DNA of 64,000 bases from Corallococcus soli (GTDB taxonomy: Bacteria > Myxococcota > Myxococcia > Myxococcales > Myxococcaceae), in assembly GCF_014930455.1 (NCBI RefSeq), contig NZ_JAAIYO010000003.1, forward strand, positions 124,001 to 188,000, in the 5' to 3' direction. This document shows positions 45,901 through 60,293 of this stretch, piece after piece. Below the pieces are notes generated by a model. That model was not told where the DNA came from, ran no database searches, and worked only from the letters and a program-made list of their open reading frames with translations. Positions within the stretch are counted from its first letter, which is position 1. Every line of letters begins with the position of its first letter. Position numbers and translations under genes: made by a program.

Positions 45901-47088
45901 CGGACGTCCGGAGGCCCTTGGGGCGCACGGAGGCGCCCTGCCGGTTCGCCATGACGCTGCCGAAGGGGCAGCCCGCCAGCAAGGCGCTGGAGCGTGCCCG
46001 GCGGCTCCTGGCTGGCACCGGGGCGCCGAGCCTCCCAGAGCAGGGCATCTTCTTTTACGACACCCGGGACCCCCGGCAGCTGCACGCGGGGAAGGTGGCG
46101 GTGGTCTTCCCGGGCCAGGGGCCGCAGTACGTGAACATGCTCCGGGAGCTGGCCGCGCAGTACCCGGTGGTGAGCAGGACGCTCGCGGAGGCGGATGCGG
46201 CCTTCGAGAGCATCGCCGGACGCCGCCTGTCCGACACCTTCTGGGCGCCTCCGGGGACCGAGGGCACGCACCGGCAGGATGACGACACGGCGCATGCGGC
46301 CGTCTTCCTGGCGAACGTGGCGCTCTTCCGGTTGATCCGCTCGTGGGGCATCCGGGTGGATGTCCTGTTGGGGCAGAGCGCTGGCGAGTACGCGTCGCTG
46401 GTCGCCAGCGGGATGCTGTCCTTCGAGCAGGCGCTGGGCGCCATCTACCAGCGCACCCTCACGGTCACCCGGCTGCCCATGGCCTCTCCCGGCCTGATGG
46501 CCAGCATCAGCGGTGACTTCGACAGGCTGGAGGGCGTGCTCCGGGAAGCCCCGGGATACGCCACCGTGGCCGCGCGCAACGCGCCGGGGCAGGGCATCGT
46601 CGCGGGAGAGACCCCGGCGGTTGAATACGTCCTCCGGTGGTGCGCCGCGAACGGGTTCGAAGCCAGGGCCCTGCCGGTGTCCCACGCCTACCATACCCAG
46701 CTCATCGCGAAGGCGGTCCCGCCCTTCAGGGCGGAGCTGGAGCGGCTCACCTGGAACGCGTCCCAGCTGCCCGTCCTCTCCAGCGTGCACGGTCGCTACT
46801 ACCCGTCCCAGGTGCAGCCGCGCTTCATGGCGCGCCACCTGGCATTGCAATACGTGCTGCCCCTCCAGTTCAGCCAGCACGTCCAGCAGCTCCACGACGA
46901 CGGGGTTCGCATCTTCATCGAGTCCGGACCCAAGTGGTCCCTGACTGCTTTCATCCAGGCAACGCTCAAAGGCAGACCGTACATGGCGCAAGCAAGCACC
47001 CATCCCAAGACGGGCGAGACCGAGCAGTTTCACCGCTTGCTGGCCTTCAGCCATGTCCACCACCTGCTGAGCGGCGAGGTGGCCACCC

Positions 47089-47099
<11 letters not shown>
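42912..47099 (+). CDS. PKS/PUFA-synthase-like KS(inactive)-KS-AT protein
   Basis: 1,395 aa. Domains: first KS about residues 6-455, second KS about 480-905, AT about 1057-1390. In the first KS the catalytic Cys is replaced by Tyr214 (VDAGYASSL), while His sites in VECHATGTALGD and ELTGHLQAAAG remain, so it resembles a chain-length-factor-type partner. The second KS is complete: Cys694 in VESACASSL, His in VEGHGTGTPVGD and KSNIGHLNSG. The AT has GQSAGEYASL with Ser1156; Gln replaces the usual His of GHSxG. Distal His is in VSHAYHTQL. The gene starts the coupled synthase operon; its stop overlaps the carrier-KR gene by 11 bp. Role: C-C bond formation and possibly loading or hydrolysis. Confidence 0.9.
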
Positions 47100-50767
<3,668 letters not shown>

Positions 50768-50778
<11 letters not shown>

Positions 50779-52867
50779 GCAGGCGGCATCCCTGCCGCTG
50801 CTGGTCCTGTCGGGCAGCGCGTATGAGGTGGGCCGGCAATATGGCGCCCTCATGCGGCAGGAACTGGCGGAGGCCGTGTCGCGGGGCACTCCCGCCCTCC
50901 AACCCCTGCTGACGAAGCTGGGGTTGAAGGACGCGGACGTGAGGCAGCGGGTCGCGGCGCTGTCCGCCGTGCTGCCCTCCGACGTGCACGAAGAACTCCA
51001 GGGAATGTCCGATGCCAGCGGGCTCGCCCGCGAGGCACTCCTCGAACACGCGCTCATCCTGGACGTCGTGTCGGGCGCGCCCATCGGCTGCTCCCAGTTC
51101 GCGGTCCTGGGGCAGGGGACCGCCACGGGCAAGGTCCTCCATGGGCACAACCTGGATGTGCCGTACCCCTCGCTGGCGAAGCTCGCGCGGCCGTGCTGCA
51201 TCGTCTACCGGGTGACGGGGCGCATCCCCTATGCCTCGATCTCGTTCTGGCCCGGGTCGTTGGGCGTGTGCGCGGGGATGAACGCGGAGGGACTGAGCCT
51301 GGGCATCAACGTCCCGGTGGCGCCCATGGACCGGCGGCCGTTCTACCCGCTCACGTTCCAGAACCGCGAGCTGCTCTCCCGCGCGCGAACGATGGACGAG
51401 GCGGCCGGCATCCTCCAGGGCCTGCCGCGCGGTGGGAGCTGGAACCTGATGCTGGCCCACCGCTCGGGGGCCGCGCGTGTCTGGGAACAGGTCGGCCCGC
51501 ACTCCGGTCAGTACACGGCCGGGGCGGGCAGGGACTTCGTGGTCTCCACCAATCACCTCACGGTCGCGTACCGCCAGGCGAGGGGCCATGAGGCGGTCGC
51601 GCTGGAGATGCTCCAGGAGATGCAGGACGACTCACTCCTGCGCTTTCGCCGGCTGGAACAACTCATCGGGGCGCGCTGGGGCCGCATCAGCCTGGACACC
51701 GCGGTGGAACTTCTCCGGGACCGTGGTGAGCCCTCCGAGGCGGCTCCCCCTTCAATGAAGACCATCTGCCGGGTGGATAACGTGCTCAGCATGGCCTACG
51801 AGCCCGCGACGCTGACGATGGACTTCGCGGCGGGCGGGATTCCGGCCGCCCTGGAGCGCAGGCGCAGGCTGGCGCTGGGACCGCTGTTCCAGGATCGTGC
51901 CCCGGAGGTGGGAAAGGCCCCCCAGCCGTCGGGCCAGTTCCCCATGTTGGGGACGGCACGACCGGAGGGAGGGCGGGAGCGCACGTTCGTCCTTGAGGAG
52001 GATCACTATCTCCGGGAGCACCTGGTCAATGGCACCCCTGTGCTGCCCGGCGCCGCGGCCATTGAATGGCTCGCGGAGGTGGCGGCGCTGGAGGGCGCCG
52101 GAGAGGTGGCCGAGCTGAGAGACGTCTCCCTGGAGAAGTTCATCCGGGTGCGGCCCGACCGGCCAACGCGAGCGCATGTGCGGTGCGAGCCGAAGGGCGG
52201 ACATTGGGAGGTCTCCGCGTACGCGGACCTCCATCACCCACGCGGCCTCGTGTTGCGTCCGGACGTGTTGCACTACCGGGCGGCGGTCCGGCTGGGGGCA
52301 AGGCCAGACAGGCGCGTGGAGCCGGCCTCCAAAATGGCGCGGGGGCCGGATGGAGAGATTCCCTTCAGCCGCTCCTACGTCCAGGACGCCTACTTCCACG
52401 TAGGGGAGGCCTTCCGTCGGGTCGACTGGATCAGCTTCCTGGGGCCCCGGGACGCCATCGGGTGTCTGCGAATGCCTGAGCCCACGTGCTCCTTCGCTTC
52501 CATTCCCCGCGCGCGGTATTGGATGGATCCGTTCTTCCTTGATGGGTGTTTTCAATTGGTCGGCACCCTGGGGATCCTTCACAACCAGCGGGCCCCCGTC
52601 CCCAAGGGGGTCGGGCGGTTGTCCCTGGGCCAGGATCCGAAGCCGGGCGAGCGGCTCTGGTGCCGGGCGGTGCTCACGCGGGAGGAGGGCGAGCTCCTCT
52701 ACTACGACTTCACCGTCTGGAATGACGCGGGAGCCGTCTGCCTGGAGGCGGGGGATTACTGCTCCATCAGCGTGGATGCCTATACCCCGGAGCAGAAAGC
52801 CTCTCTGGTGGGTGCGCTGGATCCCTCCGGGATCCTTGGCGCGCGGAGGAGGGCGGCCCATGGGTAG
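50768..52867 (+). CDS. C45 Ntn-hydrolase fused to hotdog dehydratase
   Basis: 699 aa from ATG 50768, which follows a GGTGGA; GTG 50756 would add four residues. Residues ~10-340 match the C45/acyl-CoA:6-aminopenicillanate acyltransferase fold: SAYEVGRQYGALMRQEL, and a predicted self-cleavage Cys at about 108 in APIGCSQFAV, followed by HGHNLDVPY and WPGSLGVCAGMNAEGLSLGINV. Cleavage before Cys108 would expose an N-terminal nucleophile able to hydrolyse or aminolyse amides and thioesters. Residues ~380-699 form a double-hotdog DH with His418 in HLVNGTPVLP and Asp592 in DGCFQ. The fusion of these two activities is, to my knowledge, unusual. It overlaps the carrier-KR stop by 11 bp and the next KS gene by 8 bp. 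Confidence 0.85.
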
Positions 52868-55718
52868 CGTCAGGCAGGAGCCGGTGGCCATCATCGGGAT
52901 GGGCTGCATCCTCCCGGACGCGCACGATGTCCCCACGTTCTTCCGCAATCTCCAGTCCGGGCACGTCTCCGTCCGGGAGCTGAAGGAGCCTCGCTGGGAT
53001 TGGAGCCGGTACGGCAGCCCGGATCCGGAGGCGATGGATCGCACCTATTCCAGACTGGGGGCTCCGGCCGGTGAGCTGAAGCTTGACTGGAAGCGGTTCC
53101 GGCTGCCTCCCATCGAGACGCGCCTGCTTCACACCATGGAGTTGATGCTGCTCGAAGCGGCGCATCAGGCCATGACGGGGGCCGGGTACACGCCGGAGCG
53201 GACGTTCCCCCGGGAGCGGGTCGCGGTGATCGCTGGCTCCTCGGGCATGGGCCGCAAGAGCAACCAGTGTTTCAACTTCAAGTGGCGCCTGCCGGAACTG
53301 CTCGATACCGCCCGGCGGTCCCCTGCGTTGCAGCAACTCTCCCCGGGGCAGGCCGAGCAGGTCCTGGACTCCGCGCGGAAGGAGTTCATCCAGCGGTACA
53401 TCGACCAATCGGACGACTGGGCCTTCTGGGGCTTCGTCAGTCCGGTGCTGGGCCGCATCTGCGGCTTCTTCGGGCTCCAGGGGCCGCACTTCTGCGTGGA
53501 TGCGCACGCGGCCTCGGGGCTGGCCGCGCTGGAGACGGGCGTCCAGGGCCTCATGAGTGGTGAGTGGGACATGGCGCTCGTGGGCGCCGCCAGCCCCGCG
53601 CTGTCGCTCATGGAGTGCGTGCTTCACGGCAAGCTGCGCCGGCTGTCCCCCAACGGCGTCTTCCCCCTGGATGCCCGTTCGGATGGGACGGCCCTGGGCG
53701 AGGGCGCGGTGATGCTGCTGATCAAGCGGCTGGAGGACGCAGAACGGGACGGTGACACCATCCACGCGGTCCTGCGTGGGGTGGCTGGTGTCAACCAGGG
53801 AAGCGGTCCCGTGATGACGGCGACGCACGCCCCGGTCCACCAGCGCGCGGCGTCGGAGGCGCTCCAGCGGGCCGGTGTGGAGCAGGATGCGATTGCCTTT
53901 CTGGAGACGGGCGCCACCGGGGTGACGGAGTGGGACGCCCACCTCATCGAGGGGCTCGGGGGCGCCTATCAGGGCGCGCGCCAGGTCTCGCTGGGCGCGG
54001 TCGCCGAATCCGTCGGCGACCTCCAGGCGGCGTCGAGCTTCGCGGCGATGCTCAAGGTCATCCACTCGCTGCGCACGCGGGAGCTGCTGCCCCAGCGGAC
54101 CTTCCAGACGCGGCATCCCGGACTCCCGTTGGAGGGAACCCCCTTCCGGATCAACGAGGCGCGGACCTGGCCCGAACAGGGACCCCGGCTCGCGGCCGTC
54201 CATGCCGCCGGCTTCGGAGGCATCGCCTACCACGCGGTGCTGGAGGAGTACGTTCCCAGGGCCGCACGGCCCGCGGTCGCCGTCACGGTCCGCGCACCCC
54301 GCAGGGAGCCGGAGCCCATCGCCATCGTGGGGATGGCCTGCCGGTATGCGGGCGCGGAGGATCCGCAGGCCCTCTGGGAGCGCGCGCTCCAGGGCCGCAG
54401 CGCGGTGGAGGACTTCCCCGAAGAGCGCTGGCCCGTATCGCTCTACAGTCAGACGGGGCAGCTCGCGTTCCGCAGCCGGGAGTCCTTCTTCAAGGTCTAT
54501 GCGCCAAAGGCCGGGCTGGTGAAGAGCCGGCCCTTTGCCTACCGGGAGTTCGGGCTGCCGCCCTCGGCGGTCGCGCAGATGGATCACACCCATCTGTGGT
54601 GTCTGGAGGTCGCCAGGGAGGCCGTGCGGGACGCGGGGTATGGCCCGTCGCGGGCACTTCCTTCGGAGCGCACCGCGGTGATCGTGGCGGTGTCTCCCGG
54701 CAACCACCGGGAGACCGTGATGGAAGCCCGGCTGGCGTATCCGGAGTTCGCGGACGTCTACCGCCGGTCGCTCCTGGAGGTGGGCGTTCCAGCGGAGCAG
54801 GTGGAGCGCTTCATCGAGGAAGCGCGCGAAGCCTTCCAGCGGACCAGCCCGCCCAGCACGTCGGAGACGCTGCCGGGCATCCTCACCAGCGCGCCGGCCA
54901 CGCGGTTGGCGCGAGCCCTGGATGCGCGCGGCCCGGCCTTCACGGTGGAGTCGGCCTGCGCGTCGTCGCTCAACGCCGTGTCGTTGAGCATGCAGGGGCT
55001 GCGTGACGGCAGATGGGACGTGGCGGTGACGGGCGGCGCGTGGTCCCAGATCACCGTGCCGTTCTGCGTGAGCATGTGTTACGCCGGAGTCATCTCCCCG
55101 ACGGGCCAGCCACGGCCGTTCTCCAAGGACGCGGATGGGTTCGTGCATGGGGAGGGCTGTGGGCTCATCGTCTTGAAGCGGCTGTCGGACGCCCGCCGCG
55201 ACGGCGACCGCATCCACGCGCTGATCCGAGGCGCTGGCGGCTCCTCCGACGGGTTCAGCAGGTCGCTGTTCGCAAGCCAGGAACAGGGCCAGGAACTGGC
55301 CATCCGGAGGGCCCTGGCGAACGGAGGACTTGAAGCCTCAAGCATCCAATACATCGAGGCGCATGGTTCGGGGATGCCAGAAGGGGACATCCCCGAGGCG
55401 GGAGCCCTGCTCAAGGTCTATGGCCGCAAGGACCGCCCCGCGTCGGTCGGCGCGCTGAAGCCCATCATCGGGCACTCCTACGTCGCGTCCGGCACGGCGG
55501 GCCTCATCCGGACGGTGCTCGCCTTGCGGCACCAGACCCTGCCGCCCAGCCTCATCCAGGCCCCGCTGAATCCTCGAGTCCCGTGGGACGGTCAGCTCGC
55601 CTTCCCATCCCAATCCGCGAACTGGTCCGCCCAGGGCGGGCCCCGCCGCGCCGCCGTCAATTCGTATGGACTTGGCGGAGTCAACTACCACGCCGTCCTG
55701 GAAGAGTACGTGGAATGA
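52860..55718 (+). CDS. KS(inactive)-KS didomain protein
   Basis: 952 aa from ATG 52860, which overlaps the C45-DH stop by 8 bp. The first KS (about 5-460) is fully disabled: Ala217 in place of Cys (VDAHAASGL), Gly351 in place of the first His (ETGATG), Asp387 in place of the second (SVGDLQAAS). The second KS (about 478-945) is intact: Cys700 in VESACASSL, His in EAHGSGMPEGD and IIGHSYVASG. The first half probably shapes the pocket or holds the dimer, as a CLF does. Its end overlaps the following KS-KS-DH gene (ATGA). No AT or carrier domain is present, so it must work with partners in trans. Confidence 0.9.
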   Translation: MGSVRQEPVAIIGMGCILPDAHDVPTFFRNLQSGHVSVRELKEPRWDWSRYGSPDPEAMDRTYSRLGAPAGELKLDWKRFRLPPIETRLLHTMELMLLEAAHQAMTGAGYTPERTFPRERVAVIAGSSGMGRKSNQCFNFKWRLPELLDTARRSPALQQLSPGQAEQVLDSARKEFIQRYIDQSDDWAFWGFVSPVLGRICGFFGLQGPHFCVDAHAASGLAALETGVQGLMSGEWDMALVGAASPALSLMECVLHGKLRRLSPNGVFPLDARSDGTALGEGAVMLLIKRLEDAERDGDTIHAVLRGVAGVNQGSGPVMTATHAPVHQRAASEALQRAGVEQDAIAFLETGATGVTEWDAHLIEGLGGAYQGARQVSLGAVAESVGDLQAASSFAAMLKVIHSLRTRELLPQRTFQTRHPGLPLEGTPFRINEARTWPEQGPRLAAVHAAGFGGIAYHAVLEEYVPRAARPAVAVTVRAPRREPEPIAIVGMACRYAGAEDPQALWERALQGRSAVEDFPEERWPVSLYSQTGQLAFRSRESFFKVYAPKAGLVKSRPFAYREFGLPPSAVAQMDHTHLWCLEVAREAVRDAGYGPSRALPSERTAVIVAVSPGNHRETVMEARLAYPEFADVYRRSLLEVGVPAEQVERFIEEAREAFQRTSPPSTSETLPGILTSAPATRLARALDARGPAFTVESACASSLNAVSLSMQGLRDGRWDVAVTGGAWSQITVPFCVSMCYAGVISPTGQPRPFSKDADGFVHGEGCGLIVLKRLSDARRDGDRIHALIRGAGGSSDGFSRSLFASQEQGQELAIRRALANGGLEASSIQYIEAHGSGMPEGDIPEAGALLKVYGRKDRPASVGALKPIIGHSYVASGTAGLIRTVLALRHQTLPPSLIQAPLNPRVPWDGQLAFPSQSANWSAQGGPRRAAVNSYGLGGVNYHAVLEEYVE

Positions 55719-58700
55719 CACCCATCGCCATCATCGGGGCCTCGTGTCTGATGGGAGGCGCGGAGACGCCCGAGCAGCTCTGGCAACAGCTCTCCCGTGG
55801 CACCCCTGGCTTCTCCGAGGTCCCGGCCAGCCGGTTCGCCTGGAAGACCTACCACAGCGACAACCCCGCGGACTTCGACAAGGGCTCCGTGTGGCGAGGC
55901 TCCTTCTTCCAGCCCCTGGAGGTGCCGTGGCAGGAATACAAGATGGGGCCGAAGATGCTCGACGAGCTGCCCCGGGGAGAGTTCTACACGGTGGAGGCGA
56001 TCCGCCGGGCCATTGAGGACGCCCGCCTGCATCAGCGGCCGTTTCCCCGGGAACGGACCGCCGTCATCATGGGAGGCGCGGAGATTGGTATGGATCTCCG
56101 GATTGCCCATCCCTACCTCCGCTACATGCCGCAGATGATGGATGCGGTGCAGGAGGCGCTGGAGGTTTCCGGGCTCTCCGAACAGGAGCGCCAGCGCGTC
56201 CTCGCGGAGGCGGACCGCGCGCTGAGAGGCATCAGCCACCGGGAGGTCACCCGTGGCACCGTCGCGGGGATGAGTCTGGCATTGGGCAGGGCGTGTGCCC
56301 TGTTCGACTTGAAGGGCCCCCACTATGTGGTGAACTCCGCCAGCGCCTCCCTGCTCGCGGCGCTGGAGCATGCCTCCCGGGGGCTGGCCCAGGGCCAATA
56401 CGATGTCGCGCTCGTGGGGGCCACCAGCCCGTATCTCTCGCCCGCGAGCTTTGTTTCGTTTGATCGCATGGGCCTGCTCACCCGGGACGAGCTTCCGCGG
56501 CCGTTCGACGCGAAGGCCAGCGGCACCCTGCTGGGAGAGGGCGTCGGCTTCTTCGCCTTGCGGCGACTGGAGGATGCGATCTCCGCCGGGGATGACATCC
56601 ACGGGGTCCTTCGCGGAATCAGCGGGGCGAACCAGGGCAGTCCTGGCGCCTTGCTCGCCCCGCCAGCACAGGCCCAGGTGCGGGCGGCCCGGCGCGCCTA
56701 TGCGCAAGCAGGGTACGGCCCCGACTCCGTGCAGTTCCTCGAATGTCACGCCAACGGCGTGGCCTTCCATGAAGCCGCGGAGCTGGCGGCCATGGGGGAG
56801 GTGTTCAAGGGCCTGCCCGCGGGGAGCGTGACGGCCGGTTCGGCGAAGGAGCTGGCCGGCGAACTCCACGCGGCGTCGGCCGTGCCCGGGCTCCTCCGGA
56901 CCCTGATGGCCCTGCGTCACCGGGAGCTTCCGGCGCAGCACAACGTGCGTCAGCTGCGCTCCGAGCTGCGGGCGGATGGGACGCCCTTGCGCGTGCTGTC
57001 GAAGCCCGTGCCCTGGGAGGCTCCCGCACGGGGTGTGCCTCGCCGGGCCAGCGTCAACGCACTGGCGCTGGGAGGGCAGGCCTACCACCTCACGCTGGAG
57101 GAGTACGTTCCGGAGTTCCACGCGCGGCTGGTGGCGGAATCCCGACCTCGGGTCGCGAAGGAGCCTGTCGCCGTCGTGGCGTTCGGCTCCCTGACACCAG
57201 GAGCCAATGACAGTGACACCTTCTTCGAGAACGTCCTGGCGAAGAAGGATCAGATCGTGCGCGTTCCGCGCGAGCGCTTCGAACTCGAGCGCTACTACGA
57301 TCCCAACCGTGGGGTGGGGAAGATATACTGCCCGCTGGGCGGCTTCGTGCATGGGTTCAGCTTCGATGCGGGGGCCTTCCGCCTCCCGTCGTCGCTCGTG
57401 CCCCAACTGGACCGGACACACCTCTATGCGTTGACGGCCGCCGCCGAGGCGATGCGGACGGCGAAGCTCTCCCATGCCGCCTCGGAACGAACCGCTGTCT
57501 TCATGGCGGACATGCCCTGGCGCATGCGCGAGCGCGAGGTCGAGGTGCGGGTCGGCTATGCGGAGATGGATGCGGGCCTCAAGAAGGCGCTCCTCGCCTG
57601 TGGGCTCTCTGAGGAGCTGACGGGCCTCATCGCGGGGGACGCCGAGCTGAAGTTCAAGGAGGGCATCGTCCCCCTGTCGCCCTTCTCGCTGGTGGGCTCC
57701 TCCGGCAGCACGGAGGCCTCGTTGATTGCCCATCGCTACGGGCTCAAGGGCGCCACCAGCACGTTCGAGAGCACGTGCGCCTCTTCCATGGCGGCCATCG
57801 GGGCTGGGGTGGCGAGCCTCCAGTTGGGGGAGACGGATGCGGTGCTGGCGGGCGGCGCCTTCGCGGACATGACGGCGGAGCTGTACACCGTGAACTGCAC
57901 CTTCCAGGGGCTGAGCGCGAAGGGGAGCCGGCCTTTTGACGCGGATGCATCCGGCTTCATTCCGGGAGAGGGGGCGGGCGTCGTGGTCCTCAAGCGGCTG
58001 AAGGACGCGGAGCGCGACGGCGACCGGATCTTCGGAATCATCAAGGGCCTGGGCGCCTCCAGTGATGGCAAGGGCAAGTCCCTGTTGGCGCCCAACCCGG
58101 TGGGCCAGAAGCTCGCGGTCCAGCAGGCCCTGGAGCACGCCGCGGTCCCGGCGGCGTCCATCCAATACATCGAGTGTCATGGGACGGCGACGCCCGTGGG
58201 CGACGTGACGGAGGTCTCCACCTATGCCCATGTGCTGGCGGGGCAGGCGCCCGGTTCGGTCGTCATCGGCTCCGTCAAGTCAATGATCGGCCACCTCCAC
58301 TCCGCGGCGGGGGTGGTCAATCTCATCAAGGTCCTCAAGAGCCTCGAACATCAGGTCCTGCCGCCGCAGATCCATTGCGAGCGACCGAACCCAGACATCA
58401 AGTGGGCTGAGATTCCGGTGGTGGTGAACACCGAGAAGCGGCCCTGGCCTGCCCCCGCGGATGGAGGCCCTCGCAGGGCCGGCATGAGTGCCTTTGGGAT
58501 GGGCGGGACCAACTACCACCTGATCGTCGAGGAGTATCAGGGCGGACAGCCGCCGGATTTCCACCCGATGATCGAGGAGGTGCTCGACCGGACCACCGAC
58601 TCGCTGGTGGCCCTGCGCAACCTGCACCTCGACAGTGATCCCTACCTCCATGAGCATCAGGTGGAGGGTGTCTCGGTGCTGCCCGGCTCCTTCGGCATGG

Positions 58701-59488
58701 AGATGATGGCGGAAGCCAGCCTGTTGCTGCGGCCGGGCCTGCAGGTGGTGGGGTTGCGGCAGCTCCAGTTCCACCACGCCGCGAAGGTCTGGCCCGGACG
58801 CTCCACGCGCCTCGTGGCCACGGCCCGCGCTGGCGGGGCGACCCCGGACGGGCTGCTCCCCATCACGGTGGAGGTAGCCATGGAATTGCGACCGCGCGCG
58901 GACGTGGCCCCGATTCGCCGCAAGGTGACGTCCGCGACCGTGCTGCTCTCACCCCGTCCGCCCGTCGCGAAGATGGTGGAGCCCGCGACGGCGGCGTTGT
59001 TCACGACGTCGGACCGGAGCGATGCTCGGAAGGGCTACAACCCCACCGAGGACGTGTTCCTGGGCCCCCTCATGCAGGGGTTCCGGCACCTGCGGTTCCT
59101 GGAGGGTGGCGCGATGGCCGCGTGGATCCTCCAGGAGCGCGCGGGTGAGTTCTTCGCGTTCACCCGGCAGCCTGGCTTCTGCCTGGCACCGCTGGCGATG
59201 GACTCCATCCACCATGCGGGCGGAATCCTCACGTACTCCCGCCATGAGCGGATCGCCTTGCCGGCTGGGGCCGAGGAGCTGCGGCTCCATGCGCCCATGC
59301 CCTACGGCAAGGAGCTCTGCGCGCTGTGCACCTCTCTGGATGGTTCCGAGGACAGCGCCAGGGTCCGGGTGGTGGTGTTCGATGGGGAGACCCGGCGGGT
59401 GTACGCGGAGATCGAGGGGCTGCGCTTCTCGCTCCACCGTCGCATCGGTCCGGCGCTGAAACGGCTGCTCACCCAACGCGATGGTTGA
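55715..59488 (+). CDS. KS(inactive)-KS-DH protein
   Basis: 1,257 aa from ATG 55715 (4-bp ATGA overlap). The first KS (about 2-460) has Ser210 in place of Cys (VNSASASLL), keeps a His in ECHANGVAF, and loses the second His (KELAGELHAAS, Glu). The second KS (about 465-935) is intact with Cys688 in ESTCASSMAAI, His in IECHGTATPVGD and KSMIGHLHSAAG. Residues ~960-1250 form a DH with His981 in HQVEGVSVLP (HxxxGxxxxP) and Asp1163 in MDSIHHAG. The DH would dehydrate a 3-hydroxyacyl intermediate after KR. Its stop overlaps the PPTase gene by 8 bp. Confidence 0.9.
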   Translation: MTPIAIIGASCLMGGAETPEQLWQQLSRGTPGFSEVPASRFAWKTYHSDNPADFDKGSVWRGSFFQPLEVPWQEYKMGPKMLDELPRGEFYTVEAIRRAIEDARLHQRPFPRERTAVIMGGAEIGMDLRIAHPYLRYMPQMMDAVQEALEVSGLSEQERQRVLAEADRALRGISHREVTRGTVAGMSLALGRACALFDLKGPHYVVNSASASLLAALEHASRGLAQGQYDVALVGATSPYLSPASFVSFDRMGLLTRDELPRPFDAKASGTLLGEGVGFFALRRLEDAISAGDDIHGVLRGISGANQGSPGALLAPPAQAQVRAARRAYAQAGYGPDSVQFLECHANGVAFHEAAELAAMGEVFKGLPAGSVTAGSAKELAGELHAASAVPGLLRTLMALRHRELPAQHNVRQLRSELRADGTPLRVLSKPVPWEAPARGVPRRASVNALALGGQAYHLTLEEYVPEFHARLVAESRPRVAKEPVAVVAFGSLTPGANDSDTFFENVLAKKDQIVRVPRERFELERYYDPNRGVGKIYCPLGGFVHGFSFDAGAFRLPSSLVPQLDRTHLYALTAAAEAMRTAKLSHAASERTAVFMADMPWRMREREVEVRVGYAEMDAGLKKALLACGLSEELTGLIAGDAELKFKEGIVPLSPFSLVGSSGSTEASLIAHRYGLKGATSTFESTCASSMAAIGAGVASLQLGETDAVLAGGAFADMTAELYTVNCTFQGLSAKGSRPFDADASGFIPGEGAGVVVLKRLKDAERDGDRIFGIIKGLGASSDGKGKSLLAPNPVGQKLAVQQALEHAAVPAASIQYIECHGTATPVGDVTEVSTYAHVLAGQAPGSVVIGSVKSMIGHLHSAAGVVNLIKVLKSLEHQVLPPQIHCERPNPDIKWAEIPVVVNTEKRPWPAPADGGPRRAGMSAFGMGGTNYHLIVEEYQGGQPPDFHPMIEEVLDRTTDSLVALRNLHLDSDPYLHEHQVEGVSVLPGSFGMEMMAEASLLLRPGLQVVGLRQLQFHHAAKVWPGRSTRLVATARAGGATPDGLLPITVEVAMELRPRADVAPIRRKVTSATVLLSPRPPVAKMVEPATAALFTTSDRSDARKGYNPTEDVFLGPLMQGFRHLRFLEGGAMAAWILQERAGEFFAFTRQPGFCLAPLAMDSIHHAGGILTYSRHERIALPAGAEELRLHAPMPYGKELCALCTSLDGSEDSARVRVVVFDGETRRVYAEIEGLRFSLHRRIGPALKRLLTQRDG

Positions 59489-60293
59489 CGGGGCACGGAT
59501 GGAGCCGGTCCATGTGAGTTTGCCGGGAGGCCCGTGCCTCACCCTCGCGGTGGTGCCGCTGGCGCCCGTGCGCCTCGCGTGGGCGTCGCATCCGGAGGGA
59601 ATGCTCAGGACCGTGCTGACGCAGGCGGAGCTGGCCGTGAGCGGAATGCACAGGGTGCCCGAGCGCAGGGTGGCGCACCTGGCTGGAAGGGTGGCCGCGA
59701 AGTCCGCGCTGCTTCACCAGCTCGGGGCTTTGGGCGTCCGATTGGTGGCGCAGGAACTGGGCATCTCCCAAGTCATGGCCGGCCCGGAGCAGGGGCGGCC
59801 CGTGGTGCAGGTGCCGCCCGGGACCCCCGCCTGTGATGTATCGATTTCCCACTCGAAGGACCTGGCGGTTGCCGTCGCCACGACCGGCGGGCGCGTGGGG
59901 GTCGACCTGGAGGCGGTGCGGCCCCGGGGGCCCGGCTTCCATGACGAGGTCTTCACCGCTGTCGAGCAGGACTGGCTCATGCGCTGTCAGCATCACCATG
60001 GCCGCGAGCCGGACGAGCTGTGGAGTCTGGGCTGGTGCCTCAAGGAGGCCCTGGTGAAACAGACGGGGCATGGCCTGCGGGACTCGCTCCAGCAGGTGGG
60101 CTTCTCGGGATGGGAGGAGCACGGCCCGGTGCCCACCGTCATCCCCGGCCTCACGGATGCGCCGGGCGCGTTCTCCGCGCGGATCACCCTGAACGCCATG
60201 GGGCCAGGTGGTGGACCCGTGGCGGGTTTGCTGGCCCTGGGCGGTGGATATGCGCTGGCGGTGCTCCACATGCCGGAGGTGAGGTCCGCATGA
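59481..60293 (+). CDS. Sfp-type 4'-phosphopantetheinyl transferase
   Basis: 270 aa from ATG 59481; ATG 59499 is an alternative. The Sfp/Gsp signatures are present: a GRVAAKSAL segment, VSISHSKD, VGVDLEAVRPR with the Mg-binding acidic residue, and WCLKEALVKQTGHGL, which corresponds to the WxxKEA motif. It would transfer phosphopantetheine from CoA to carrier domains. Because all five carriers of this operon have Thr at the usual Ser position, this enzyme may be adapted to Thr; that is untested. It is translationally coupled on both sides (8-bp and 4-bp overlaps). Confidence 0.88.
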   Translation: MVDGARMEPVHVSLPGGPCLTLAVVPLAPVRLAWASHPEGMLRTVLTQAELAVSGMHRVPERRVAHLAGRVAAKSALLHQLGALGVRLVAQELGISQVMAGPEQGRPVVQVPPGTPACDVSISHSKDLAVAVATTGGRVGVDLEAVRPRGPGFHDEVFTAVEQDWLMRCQHHHGREPDELWSLGWCLKEALVKQTGHGLRDSLQQVGFSGWEEHGPVPTVIPGLTDAPGAFSARITLNAMGPGGGPVAGLLALGGGYALAVLHMPEVRSA

